Below, piece after piece: positions 17,803 to 26,853 of a DNA stretch of 64,000 bases. Source of the DNA: Geminicoccaceae bacterium. Lineage in GTDB: Bacteria > Pseudomonadota > Alphaproteobacteria > Geminicoccales > Geminicoccaceae. The first letter of the stretch is position 1, and each line of letters opens with the position of its first letter. The translations under genes were made by a program, and so were the position numbers. The stretch spans positions 124,001 to 188,000 of the forward strand of contig JANQNY010000077.1 of the NCBI GenBank assembly GCA_028279345.1, written 5' to 3'. Below the pieces are notes generated by a model, which was not told where the DNA came from, did not search any database, and saw only the letters and a list, made by a program, of their open reading frames with translations.

Positions 17803-19275
17803 TCAAACGCTCCTGGGCCCTTGTCCACCGGCCAGCACAGCGTCGGCCAAACGGCCGGTGAGGTCGAACAAGGCGGCATTGCGCGCCTTCATCTCCGGCA
17901 GGCGTGCGAGCAGCTCCTGCCGAGTAGCGTCCCAATCGAACGTGGCAATGCGGCCATCGCGCACGACAACGCGGCCGTTGACAATCGAACACGTCAGAGA
18001 CTGGCCGGTCTCGTTCTCGACGAAGGAGGCAACGGCATCCTCGGCACCCTCCCAATGCTGTCCGGCCACGTCATAGAGACAGAGGTCGGCGCGATAGCCG
18101 GGTTCGATGTGACCGACCTCGCCAGCTGCGAGCATGGCCTTTGCACCACCCAACGTCGCCATGCGCAGCGTGTCGGCCGGGCCGACCCAGCACTCGGGCG
18201 GGTACTCGGGCGTCCTGTGGAGCAGCGTTGCGAGCAGCATCGCCCGCTGCAGGAACTGCGCACCACCGCTGCAGGACCCGTCCGAGCCGATAGCGACGTC
18301 GACGCCGTGGGCAAGCATCGCCGGCGTGGGCATGATGCCACTTCCACCGCGGCTGTTGCTCTCCGGGTTGTGCACGGGCACGGCACCACGGTCGGCGAGC
18401 AGTGCGATGTCTTCCTCGTCGAGCCAGATCGTATGAGCGGACGAGAAGCGCTCGGAAAGCAGGCCTAGCGCGTCGAGGTGCTGGACCATCGTGCGCCCGT
18501 AGCGCTGCTGGGCGATCTTCGTCTGCACGAACGTCTCGAGCAGATGGCAGTGAATGCCCACGCCGTAGGACTGGGATAGGTCCAGACACATCGAGAGGAG
18601 ATCATCGGAGCACCGCATCGGGTTCGATGGCGCCGGGAAGATACGGATCATCCCATCATCGAGGCCGTCGAAACGCGCAATCGCCTCCTCACAGATCGCT
18701 CTCGTCTCTTCTAGTGGACGCGGGCGCAACGGGTTCTGGCGGTGCAAGTCCTCCAGCAATCGGTCGTCGAGACCGCCGCTCACGGGGAAGATGTCAGTGT
18801 ACTCGCCATCGAAGATCCGCAGCGCCACCACGGCGCGTATGCCGGCGTCGCGATAGGCCGTCACCACGGCCTCGACATCGTCGATCGAGAAGTTCTGCTC
18901 GGGGAAGTGGTCGATGACGGCCGTCGTCCCTGAACTGAGCATCTCAGCGGCGTTCTTCAGCGCGGAGAGGTACACCTCCCGGGGCGTGCGGTTCTTCGTG
19001 TAGGCCTGGAACAGCCACATGCAGGAGCGGTGATTGAGCGTATCGTAGGCGCCCTGGACCACCGACAGCGGCGAGTGGGTGTGAGCGTTCACGAGGCCGG
19101 GGAGGGCGAGGCGCCCCTCACCGTCGATGACGTCCGCGTGGTCAGGTGCTTCGAGCGTGCCGCCAACTGCGGCGATACGGGAGCCACAAACCAGAATGTC
19201 GCCCGTCTCGGGCGCCGTATCGTGCCCCCGGATCATGCTGACGCCGCGGATCAGTAAGGCGCTTTGCTCGGTCAT
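17803..19275 (-). CDS. Amidohydrolase (ATZ/TRZ, guanine/cytosine deaminase-like)
   Basis: A 490-aa amidohydrolase with all metal ligands: NAHTHSPL, GIHCHLLE, SSAHTIW and IGSDGS. The HNPESNSRGGSG loop is typical of SAH-deaminase and chlorohydrolase relatives. I start it at the ATG at 19275 (MTEQSALL), preceded by GAGAGGACG. It lies 13 bp after a catalytically dead relative (19289-20539) and downstream of a TRAP transporter, so it probably processes the imported compound. Physical pairing with the dead relative is a testable inference. Confidence 0.85.
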   Translation of the reverse strand: MTEQSALLIRGVSMIRGHDTAPETGDILVCGSRIAAVGGTLEAPDHADVIDGEGRLALPGLVNAHTHSPLSVVQGAYDTLNHRSCMWLFQAYTKNRTPREVYLSALKNAAEMLSSGTTAVIDHFPEQNFSIDDVEAVVTAYRDAGIRAVVALRIFDGEYTDIFPVSGGLDDRLLEDLHRQNPLRPRPLEETRAICEEAIARFDGLDDGMIRIFPAPSNPMRCSDDLLSMCLDLSQSYGVGIHCHLLETFVQTKIAQQRYGRTMVQHLDALGLLSERFSSAHTIWLDEEDIALLADRGAVPVHNPESNSRGGSGIMPTPAMLAHGVDVAIGSDGSCSGGAQFLQRAMLLATLLHRTPEYPPECWVGPADTLRMATLGGAKAMLAAGEVGHIEPGYRADLCLYDVAGQHWEGAEDAVASFVENETGQSLTCSIVNGRVVVRDGRIATFDWDATRQELLARLPEMKARNAALFDLTGRLADAVLAGGQGPRSV

Positions 19276-19288
19276 CGTCCTCTCGCCC

Positions 19289-20539
19289 CTACGCCGCCTC
19301 GGCCCGTGGCCGCTTGTCGTACACCACACGACCAGCAACGATCGTCACCAAGGCGTTCCGCCCGGTCTCGGCTGACACGAACTGATCGACGACATTGTTG
19401 AGTGGCGTCCAGACGCTCGTCGTCCGGTCGTACAGCACGAGATCGGCCGGTGCGCCCGGTGTGATGGCGCGCTCTACGCCCCTGGTCGTCTTGGTCGCAA
19501 AGCGGAATGCATCGGCGTTGGTGAGCCACGCGCTAACATCCTGGATCGCCGGGCGGGCCGCCATCGTTGCGAGCCGGAGCACGGGCAGCATGGCAAGCGA
19601 GCCGTTCGACACGACGCCCGTGCCGAGCCGCACGTCGACACCGGCCGCAGCCAGCATGCGGCCGTCGGGTGGTGAGCGGCCGAGCAGCATGTCGGTCTCG
19701 GGGTTGAGCACGACGGCCAGACCGGCTTCCGCCAAACGCGCCGCGGTCGCCGGAGTGCTCACGGGCAGGCCGCTTGCGGCGACGCCACCTGCCGACGGCC
19801 TGAGGCGCTCGGCAAGATGGATAAGCGCCGTGGCGCGTTCGTCGAGCGGGACCGGCGTACGCGTTTCGGCGGCGAACAAGTGTAACTGCGCGCCGTGGAC
19901 CCCGAGCTCGTCGACGGCGGCTCTCGCGACGTCAATATCGGCGGCCCCGCGGACCGCCAGCGCGAGCGCCGGGCGCACCGGGGCGTGCCCGGGAACCGTG
20001 CGAAATGACGCACGAAGTCGGTCGACGGCGGTCGGGTCGGCGAGCAGTTGGCTGTCGACCTCCACCGCAACTTCGGCGCGGATCCCGGCCCTAGCGTAGG
20101 CAGCGAGGCGCGCGTCCGTCCGGTCCAACCGTTCCGGGCCTGCACGCACGACATCGACAACGCAGGTGGTGCCGCCGGCGAGAAGCTCCGCTGCCGCGCG
20201 CGCCGTACGGGCTTCCTCGTCACGTGCCGTCGCCGCGCGGTGCATATCACTCAAGCCACTAAGCGCAGCGCTCGGGTTAAGCGACAGGAGGATGCCCCGG
20301 CGGCTGGCGGCACTCGTGTCGGCGGCCGCGTTGACGAGACCCGGCAGCGCGATCATGTCGCCGCCGTCGATCCTGACCTCGCTGGTCTCAACGGCACATG
20401 TGTACGGGTCGCGAACAGTGGTGACGATGCCCCTTTCAATCACCACGTCACCGCGTGCAGCTGCAGTCGGGCCGCCCTCGATGCTCGCGAGATAGGTGAT
20501 GTTCGATAGGACAAGCCGGGGAGATTGCGCAGCCTGCAT
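19289..20539 (-). CDS. Degenerate amidohydrolase paralog lacking all metal ligands
   Basis: A 416-aa protein with the complete amidohydrolase fold pattern: the N-terminal beta-cap, the barrel start PGLVNA, and the C-terminal cap with GAPADLVLYD and a VVYD end. Every metal ligand is gone. The family NAHTH is NAAAD, the HLLE strand lacks the second histidine, the fourth-ligand AH is ASG, and the Asp of GTDG is Gly (GTGVVSNGS). The frame is uninterrupted and conserved in shape, so it looks maintained rather than decaying. It sits between the TRAP transporter (7-bp gap) and an intact amidohydrolase (13-bp gap). It may be a structural or regulatory partner, or a binding protein. Confidence 0.8.
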   Translation of the reverse strand: MQAAQSPRLVLSNITYLASIEGGPTAAARGDVVIERGIVTTVRDPYTCAVETSEVRIDGGDMIALPGLVNAAADTSAASRRGILLSLNPSAALSGLSDMHRAATARDEEARTARAAAELLAGGTTCVVDVVRAGPERLDRTDARLAAYARAGIRAEVAVEVDSQLLADPTAVDRLRASFRTVPGHAPVRPALALAVRGAADIDVARAAVDELGVHGAQLHLFAAETRTPVPLDERATALIHLAERLRPSAGGVAASGLPVSTPATAARLAEAGLAVVLNPETDMLLGRSPPDGRMLAAAGVDVRLGTGVVSNGSLAMLPVLRLATMAARPAIQDVSAWLTNADAFRFATKTTRGVERAITPGAPADLVLYDRTTSVWTPLNNVVDQFVSAETGRNALVTIVAGRVVYDKRPRAEAA

Positions 20540-20546
20540 GAAGTCC

Positions 20547-21824
20547 TCAGGGCAGCAGGAGGTTGGGGAGGAACAAGTAAATCTGCGGGAAGACGATTCC
20601 GAGAACGACGACGCCGATGAGGGTCAACGTTAGCGGCAGAACTGCTAGGAACACGCGCTCTGCCGGCACCTCTGCGATCTGCGCAGCGATGAAAATGCTG
20701 ATGCCGTATGGCGGCGTCAGGAGGCCCGTCGAGATTGAGATGATGGTTGTGAGGGCAAGCACGATCGGATCGATGCCCGCAGCCGCGCCGACAGCCTGGA
20801 TCACTGGCAAGAAGATGATCATCGCCGCGATGCCGCTCATGAAGGTGCCGATGAGGATCAAGAAGCCCACCAGCATGGCGGCGACCGCGTAATAGTTCGT
20901 CGTTATGTCCGTGACGAAGCTCTCGATGATCTGTGGGCCCTTGAGATAGGCGATGAGCCAGCCGAAGATTCCGGCACAGGCGATCGCGAACAGCGGCAGC
21001 GCATACTCGATGACCGCCTGGCCCACCTCGCGTAGGTATGCCCGCACGGTCATGCTCCTCGTCCAGAAGGCGATCAGCAGCGTGGTGTAGACGACGGTGA
21101 TCGAGGCGGCTTCGGTCGGCGAGAAGATGCCCGAGGAGATGCCGCCCAAGATCATGACCGGAATGGCGAGAGCTGGCGCTGTCGCGAGCGCGGCGCGCCA
21201 CAGCTCGCCCAAGCTGGCCCGCCGATTGGCGGGATAGTCATTGCGCACGGCGACGACGTAGTTCAGCGCCATCTGCGACAGACCGACGATGATGCCGGGG
21301 ATGATGCCCGCCAGGAACAAGGCGCCGATCGAGATCTGGGCGAAGGAGCCGTAGATGATCATCAGGATGGAGGGCGGGATGATCCCACCGATGATCGACG
21401 ACGCGGCGGTGATCGCGGCGGTGTAGGGGCGCGGGTATCCAGCCTTGATCATGGCCGGGATCATCACCGAGCCGACAGACGCGGTGTCAGCATGCGAGGA
21501 GCCGGAAAGGCTCGCAAACATCATGCTGACGGTGACGTTGATGTGGCCCAGACCGCCTCGAATATGTCCAACCATAGCATCTGCGAACCGCACGATCCGA
21601 TCGGTCAGTTCGGCCGCGTTGAGCAGGCGGCCGAGGAACATGAAGAACGGAATGGCGAGCAGGGTGAAACTGTCGACGGCCGAGTAGGTCTGGGTCACGA
21701 CGACCTGGAAGGGGATACCGAGAAAGAGGAGGATCGGCAGCGCTGAGAGCATCAGGGCGAAGGCGATCGGCACACCCATGATGAGCAAAGCGAAGAGGGT
21801 GAGGAGCAGCGCGAGCAGCAGCAT
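20547..21824 (-). CDS. dctM: TRAP transporter large permease
   Basis: Large membrane subunit (425 aa, about twelve helices) of a TRAP transporter. The DctM patterns are visible: SGSSHADTASVGSVMIPAM in the first half, IIGGIIPPSI, and MTPPYGI-like LLTPPYGIS near the C-terminus. It works with the small permease at 21833 and the binding protein at 22415 to import an organic acid with a sodium gradient. The amidohydrolase pair follows at once, so the substrate is probably a carboxylated amide or ureide. Confidence 0.93.
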   Translation of the reverse strand: MLLLALLLTLFALLIMGVPIAFALMLSALPILLFLGIPFQVVVTQTYSAVDSFTLLAIPFFMFLGRLLNAAELTDRIVRFADAMVGHIRGGLGHINVTVSMMFASLSGSSHADTASVGSVMIPAMIKAGYPRPYTAAITAASSIIGGIIPPSILMIIYGSFAQISIGALFLAGIIPGIIVGLSQMALNYVVAVRNDYPANRRASLGELWRAALATAPALAIPVMILGGISSGIFSPTEAASITVVYTTLLIAFWTRSMTVRAYLREVGQAVIEYALPLFAIACAGIFGWLIAYLKGPQIIESFVTDITTNYYAVAAMLVGFLILIGTFMSGIAAMIIFLPVIQAVGAAAGIDPIVLALTTIISISTGLLTPPYGISIFIAAQIAEVPAERVFLAVLPLTLTLIGVVVLGIVFPQIYLFLPNLLLP

Positions 21825-21832
21825 GGCGCGGC

Positions 21833-22396
21833 TCAGCCCGCCGCGCCCGTCGGCGGCGGCTTTGAGGCATCGGCAGGGCTGTGCGCGCTGGCGTCGTCGG
21901 CAGGCAGGGCCGCGAGCAGCAGGCGTTCAGCCACGAAGACGAGCATCGCCGCCGCGCTGACCGGGATTGCCAGGTAGAACCACACTTGTGAGAGCCCAAG
22001 CTGGATGGCTACTCGGCGACCTGCGACGTCGAGAAAGGCGATGCCGGCCTCGAAGAAGACCGCAGCGCCGATAGCGACGCCCGCGAGCGACGTCCAACGC
22101 ATCAATCCTTGGGCCCGCGTCCAGCGGCGGGGAAAGACCTCCAGCGCATAGTGCCGGTGATGACGGACGGCGACAGCGCTGCCGAGGAAGACACTCCAGA
22201 CGAACAGGAACGTAGCCAGCTCGGTCGTCCAGATGAACGCGTTGGCACGAAAGAAGTTGCGAAACACCACCTGGAACACGACCGTGGCCATGAAGGCTAG
22301 AAAGATTGCGCCTCCGGCGAAACGCAGGACGTGCTCCAGCGCGTCGCATGACCGAACGACCCAGGCGCGGGCCGTTCCGGCCATCGAGTCCGTCAT
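21833..22396 (-). CDS. dctQ: TRAP transporter small permease
   Basis: Small four-helix membrane subunit (187 aa). The DctQ pattern is seen in FRNFFRANAFIWTTELATFLFVW and the GSAVAVRHHRHYALE loop. The C-terminal 25 residues are Ala/Pro-rich and hydrophilic. It lies 18 bp after the binding protein gene and 8 bp before dctM. Confidence 0.9.
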   Translation of the reverse strand: MTDSMAGTARAWVVRSCDALEHVLRFAGGAIFLAFMATVVFQVVFRNFFRANAFIWTTELATFLFVWSVFLGSAVAVRHHRHYALEVFPRRWTRAQGLMRWTSLAGVAIGAAVFFEAGIAFLDVAGRRVAIQLGLSQVWFYLAIPVSAAAMLVFVAERLLLAALPADDASAHSPADASKPPPTGAAG

Positions 22397-22414
22397 GGGT
22401 GCCGCTGGGTGGCC

Positions 22415-23410
22415 TCAGCTGCCACCCATCGCCTCGCGCGCATCGGTGAGGAGACCCGTGAGACCGAGCTCCTCCGCAAGTTGGTCGTGCAGCGGCAAGA
22501 GGCGCTCGGCGAAGGCGGAGGTATCCGGTTCGGTGATGGTTGCCCCCGGAAACTCTCGGAGACGCTGCAGTACCGATTGGTCGAGTTCCGCAGCGGACGC
22601 GGTGCCGACCGGCCCCGCCTCGCGGGCGACCTCTGCAATGATGTCCTGGTAATCCTCCGGCAGGTTGCCGAGCGCGACGTCGCTCCCCATGACGAACAGC
22701 GTCATGATCTCATGGTTGGTCAGGGCAACGTAGGGAGCAACTTCCGGAATTTTCCTGCCGTAGGTCGCGCTCACCGAGTTCTCGGTGGCCTCGATGAGAC
22801 CGGTTTGCAGCGCCGTGTACTGCTCGCCGAAGCTGACAGGGAAGGACGTCATGCCGAACTCGGCCCATTGCTTCTGGGTCAGAGGGGCCGATGCGCGCAT
22901 CTTCATGCCGTCGAGATCAGCCGGCGTCTCCACTGGGCGCACCTCGTTCGAGAGAATGCGGTTGCCACCGGATGCGAACGTGTAGAGGCGCGAGTTGAGC
23001 TTGTCGGCGACCTGTTGCTCGAAATGTTCAAATAGAGCGCCGTCGGGCTCGATGACCGCGTTGAACGCATCGATGTCATCGAACAGGTAGAAGAAGTTAA
23101 AGATCTGAAAGTCCGGGACGATGGAGACCGCGTTGGTCGTGATCTGGACGACCATGTCGATGGCACCCAACGAGGTGTTCTCGATCATGTCCAGCTGCGT
23201 ACCGAGTTGGCCGATCGTGTAGACGGTGACCGACACGTCGCCGTCGGTACGCGCCTCGATCTGTTCCTTCATGAAGTCCGCCGCAGCGATCGCAGGATGC
23301 GGCCGCGCGTTGCCGGTACCGATACGCAGCTCGTAGGTCTGTGCGTCGGCTGCTCCAACTGGAGCCAGCGCAAGGAACGCCAGCGTAGCGATAGCGAGAC
23401 GCGTCATCAT
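22415..23410 (-). CDS. dctP: TRAP transporter solute-binding protein
   Basis: Periplasmic DctP-type binding protein (331 aa) with a signal peptide ending near GAADAQ. The family features are visible: the RIGTG start of domain 1, GQLGTQ, and the carboxylate-binding Arg region GMKMRASAPLTQKQW, followed by SFGEQYTALQTGLIEATENS. In DctP proteins that arginine salt-bridges the ligand carboxylate. It is the promoter-proximal gene of the transporter-amidohydrolase operon. It is only distantly similar to the second DctP at 25340. Confidence 0.92.
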   Translation of the reverse strand: MMTRLAIATLAFLALAPVGAADAQTYELRIGTGNARPHPAIAAADFMKEQIEARTDGDVSVTVYTIGQLGTQLDMIENTSLGAIDMVVQITTNAVSIVPDFQIFNFFYLFDDIDAFNAVIEPDGALFEHFEQQVADKLNSRLYTFASGGNRILSNEVRPVETPADLDGMKMRASAPLTQKQWAEFGMTSFPVSFGEQYTALQTGLIEATENSVSATYGRKIPEVAPYVALTNHEIMTLFVMGSDVALGNLPEDYQDIIAEVAREAGPVGTASAAELDQSVLQRLREFPGATITEPDTSAFAERLLPLHDQLAEELGLTGLLTDAREAMGGS

Positions 23411-24326
23411 TAAGGTCGCTCCCGGTTTGTGGTGGTCTCGAATGAGCAGCAGGCCTTTCCCAGGGGCGGATGCCTGCCGCTGCTCCGCATCTTGCCCACG
23501 AGAGGCTAGCTGCCAGACCCGCGCCGATGTGGTGCTAATTCACGCGACTGCTGGTGATCGAGCGGCAACAGTGGGTGAGGGCCACTTGCAGTCCCAGTGA
23601 TGAATGGTTGCGTCGGGGGACAGGTGGCAGCGGCTGCGATCGAAGTTGCTGGCATCCGGTAGTTGGACGTCGAGGACACAACTGTGTCGACCACCGGACC
23701 GCAAGGGCGACGCGGCGTGAGTTGCGATCGTCGACCATGCACACGCAGCGCCTGGGCGACATCCAGCGCACCTAACGCATTCCGATACGTCCCACTCAGC
23801 CCCCGCCATGCTTGATAGCGGGCCAAGCGAAAGTCGGCTTGGGCGCCACGATGTCCGCATATGGCGTTTTGGAGCTTACGCGCACGTAAGTGTTTGGACC
23901 GCTTTGGGTCAAGTTGAGGCGAAGACCACCGTTATCGAGATCTCGTCTAACTTACGCTTCAAGTTGATCCGAAGGAGACGTCGCCAGCTGTTTTGGGCTC
24001 AAGGCAGCAAGGAGTTCCATCGCGGGCGTGCCGGCTCGGCGGGCACGTTTCAGTGAGCTTCAGCTGCATGCTGGCCGGGGATGGCCGTGCTCTCGCTGCG
24101 AAGCCTCATGGCGTTTTGCCTTCGCGAATTCTCCGTCACCGGTCTTGCCGCGTCTGGCAGCGATCAACAGGCACGTGCGCTCCAGCACATTCTTGGACCA
24201 AGTTCGCAGCTCGATGGCGGGGTCGGCGAGCGATATCTTGATCTGCGACGCGACGGCACAAAACTCACGGCGGTTTGCGCACACGTCGACTGTGGTACGG
24301 CGGAACCAAAGACGCCCTCGGCGTTC
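23411..24326. other. Intergenic stretch without a convincing gene, with small repeats
   Basis: About 900 bp between two minus-strand genes. No open frame has a good start, ribosome site or recognisable product. It holds an inverted repeat CTTACG-CGCA-CGTAAG (23875-23890), a further CTTACG at 23951-23956, and a direct repeat TCAAGTTGA at 23909 and 23959, each followed by CGAAG (50-bp period). The part near dctP (23411-23600) should contain its promoter. A short minus-strand frame at 24060-24284 looks vaguely transposase-like but cannot be assigned. Confidence 0.5.
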
Positions 24327-25013
24327 CTACGCGTCCAACTGACCACAGACGACCTCACCCGTACGCCTTACGTGCTCGGCCATCAGCCGGCCGGCCTCGG
24401 GCGTGTCGCGAGCCTCCAGCGCCCGCAGGATGGCGCGGTGCTCGTCCACGGCTTCGTCCCAGCGGTCGTCCGACATGAGCGCCATGTACCTCGCGCGCCG
24501 CAGCTTGGTCATGATCGAGGTGTGAACCCCGCAGAGCGTCGCGTTCTGAGCGAACTCCACGATCGTGCGGTGGATCTCGTTGTTGAGCTTCGCGTAGGCG
24601 GTCCGTCGTTTGCGCTGCCATTCGCGCTCCATCCGGCCTTGCAGTGCGCGGAGCGCTTTGAGCTGTTCGGTCGTCGCGCGCGCGGCGGCGAGCTCGGCCG
24701 CATGGCGTTCCACCCCCCACAGCGCTTCGAACAAGTCGGCCATCTCCTCGGTGGAGAGTGCAGCCACGCGACTGCCGCGGTTGGCGCGTAGCTCGACGAG
24801 CCCCTCGTTGGCCAGGACCTTGAGCGCCTCGCGCAAAGGCGTGCGCGAGATCCCGAAGGCCTCGCATAAGCTCTGCTCGTGAATGCGCTCTCTGGCCGGG
24901 AGCGTCCCGTCGACGATCATGTCGCGCAATCGATCGGCCACCGTGTCGTGTAGCGAGTTGCGGCGGATGAGGTGCGGCTCACGGGCGAGCGGCCTGGTCT
25001 TCGCGGTCGACAT
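24327..25013 (-). CDS. GntR family transcriptional regulator (FCD subfamily)
   Basis: A regulator of about 228 aa from the ATG at 25013 (MSTAKTRPLA); an upstream ATG would add a low-complexity Pro/Ala leader. The winged helix spans about residues 25-90 (LHDTVADRLRDMI, then ISRTPLREALKVLANEGLV), and the FCD domain follows (ALWGVERHAAELAA, NNEIHRTIVEF, EHRAILRALEARD). It is divergent from the second TRAP operon, with a 326-bp intergenic region that carries a strong inverted repeat, so it most likely represses that operon until a ligand binds. Confidence 0.88.
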   Translation of the reverse strand: MSTAKTRPLAREPHLIRRNSLHDTVADRLRDMIVDGTLPARERIHEQSLCEAFGISRTPLREALKVLANEGLVELRANRGSRVAALSTEEMADLFEALWGVERHAAELAAARATTEQLKALRALQGRMEREWQRKRRTAYAKLNNEIHRTIVEFAQNATLCGVHTSIMTKLRRARYMALMSDDRWDEAVDEHRAILRALEARDTPEAGRLMAEHVRRTGEVVCGQLDA

Positions 25014-25144
25014 CGGCGCAGCGACTGCCTCACGGGGACATGGCGTTGGCGGCGCGTCCGCAGCCGGGCGGCACCCGCACACCGACAGTCGCGCTCATCA
25101 ACCTCTATGTCAAACGATTGTATTTCAAAGTGTTGCAGTCAAAG

Positions 25145-25159
25145 TGCATTCAAAATGCA
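25145..25159. promoter_or_regulatory. Inverted repeat TGCATT-CAA-AATGCA, candidate GntR operator
   Basis: A perfect 6-3-6 inverted repeat in the divergent region between the GntR gene and the second TRAP operon. It sits in an AT-rich island (about 25105-25165) that stands out from the GC-rich surroundings and probably includes promoters for one or both genes. The size and symmetry suit a GntR dimer. Confidence 0.45.
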
Positions 25160-25339
25160 AAATCCGATTGACGTCGCCATCGCCGCTGTGTTGGCTTCGA
25201 TTCAGACGGGGCTCGAAGAGCACGCCGAGTTCCCGGTGCGACAACCGCCCAACGACGGGGGACCGGTGCGCGGTGCTGCCGGCATTTCGCACTCGGGCCG
25301 CCGTAGGGACGCAACGAAAGACCGGTGGGAGTTCCAACC

Positions 25340-26326
25340 ATGCACGCACGCGCTTTGCTCGCCGCCTTAGGCGGGGTCCTGTTGCTCTCTACCGTCGCCG
25401 CGCAGGCGCAGGAGCGGCTGCGCGTCGCCGGCAACTTTCCCGAAGACCACACGGCGACCGGCGCCATGGAGGTGTTCAAGGAGCAGGTCGAAGAGATCAC
25501 CAACGGTGAGATCCAGGTCGACCTGTTCCCGGTGATGCAGCTCGGCGGCGCCCAGGAGAATGTGGATCAGGTGCGCTCGGGCGCGATCTTCGGCGTGTTC
25601 ACGTCGATCGCCTACTTCTCACGCTCGATTCCGGAATATGAGGCGGTGAGCCTGCCGTTCCTGTTCGACAGCCGCGAGCAGGCCTTCGCGCTGATGGATG
25701 GCGAGGTCGGCGACTATCTCGACGCGAAGATGGAGGATGAGGGCTTCGTCAACCTCGGCTACATGGAACTCGGCTTCCGCCACGTGACCAACAACGAGCG
25801 GCCGATCACCTCGCTCGATGACTTCGACGGCCTGCGCATCCGCCTGCAACCGAACGAGGTTCATCTGGAATCGATGCGGGCGGTCGGCGCCAACCCGACG
25901 CCGATGGACATCTCCGAAGTCTACAGTGCCTTGCAGCAGGGCGTGCTCGACGGCCAGGAGAACCCCTACAACATCATTGCGACGCGTGGGTTCGACGAGG
26001 TGCAGCGATACCTATCGGATAGCGGGCACTTCTTCGACTTCATCAACGCGGTGGCCAACAAGGAAGCCTTCGACGCACTTTCCCCCGAGCATCAAGAAGC
26101 CGTGCGCGAGGCGATGCGGACGGCAGTGCTTTGGCAGCGTGAACAGGCTGCCGCGCTCGAGGAGCAGTTCCGCGAGGAACTTATCGAGCGGGGGATGCAA
26201 TTCGACCCGATCTCCGATGAGGTGCGCGCCCAGCTGCGCGACGCGACCGAGGGCGTTGTGGACGGTGTGCGTGAGCGTATCGGCGACGAGGCGATCGACC
26301 TCGTCTTGACGAACCGCCAGTCGTGA
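25340..26326 (+). CDS. dctP: TRAP transporter solute-binding protein
   Basis: Periplasmic DctP-family protein (328 aa from the ATG at 25340, with GGGAG upstream). The signal peptide ends near AAQAQE. Ligand-domain features include GNFPEDH, MQLGGAQENVDQVRSGAIFG, and the carboxylate-binding arginine segment GLRIRLQPNEVH with DISEVYSALQQGVLDGQENP. The stop overlaps the dctQ start (GTGA). It is distinct from the TRAP set at 20.5-23.4 kb, so the region imports at least two organic acids by TRAP systems. Confidence 0.93.
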   Translation: MHARALLAALGGVLLLSTVAAQAQERLRVAGNFPEDHTATGAMEVFKEQVEEITNGEIQVDLFPVMQLGGAQENVDQVRSGAIFGVFTSIAYFSRSIPEYEAVSLPFLFDSREQAFALMDGEVGDYLDAKMEDEGFVNLGYMELGFRHVTNNERPITSLDDFDGLRIRLQPNEVHLESMRAVGANPTPMDISEVYSALQQGVLDGQENPYNIIATRGFDEVQRYLSDSGHFFDFINAVANKEAFDALSPEHQEAVREAMRTAVLWQREQAAALEEQFREELIERGMQFDPISDEVRAQLRDATEGVVDGVRERIGDEAIDLVLTNRQS

Positions 26327-26853
26327 CAATTGAAGAACGCGGTGCGGCGGCGCCTGCCGCCGGCCCGTTCGTACTATACCTGCGCCTGCTCAGGACCATC
26401 GACCATCTGTCCTACGTTGTGCTCGTCAGTTCGATGGGCGCCATGGTTTTGATCGTGACGCTGCAGGTGTTCTTTCGCTACGTGCTGAATGATTCGCTCG
26501 GTTTTGCCGACGAGCTGTCACGCCTGTTCTTCGTTTGGTCAATGTTCCTGGCAATGCCCCACGGGATTAGATACGGCGTTCACGTTGGCATCGACCTCGT
26601 CGTCAACGCTCTGCCTGCAGCGATCAAGGACAACCTCGCGCGCCTCGTGGCCGTGATCTGCACCGGTCTCCTGCTTGTTGTGTTCTGGGCAGCGGTGATC
26701 GCCACCGTCGACAATTGGCCCGAGAAGATGCCGACGCTGGAGCTCACCTCGAGCCTCTTCTACATTCCCGTCCTCATCTTTGCCGTGCACGGGGCCGTGC
26801 ACATGATCGCCATCGCCTGGGGCGGCAGGGATTGCTGGGAGCGGGCGGTGTGA
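26323..26853 (+). CDS. dctQ: TRAP transporter small permease
   Basis: A 176-aa four-helix DctQ subunit. The GTG start at 26323 overlaps the dctP stop by 4 bp, and the stop overlaps the dctM start by 4 bp, so all three are translationally coupled. The DctQ pattern FFRYVLNDSLGFADELSRLFFVW is visible. Confidence 0.92.
   Translation: MTIEERGAAAPAAGPFVLYLRLLRTIDHLSYVVLVSSMGAMVLIVTLQVFFRYVLNDSLGFADELSRLFFVWSMFLAMPHGIRYGVHVGIDLVVNALPAAIKDNLARLVAVICTGLLLVVFWAAVIATVDNWPEKMPTLELTSSLFYIPVLIFAVHGAVHMIAIAWGGRDCWERAV

Noticed and set aside
24060..24284. Minus-strand frame with faint transposase-like look in the 24-kb gap
   Set aside because: No catalytic motif, no terminal repeats and no ribosome site found.
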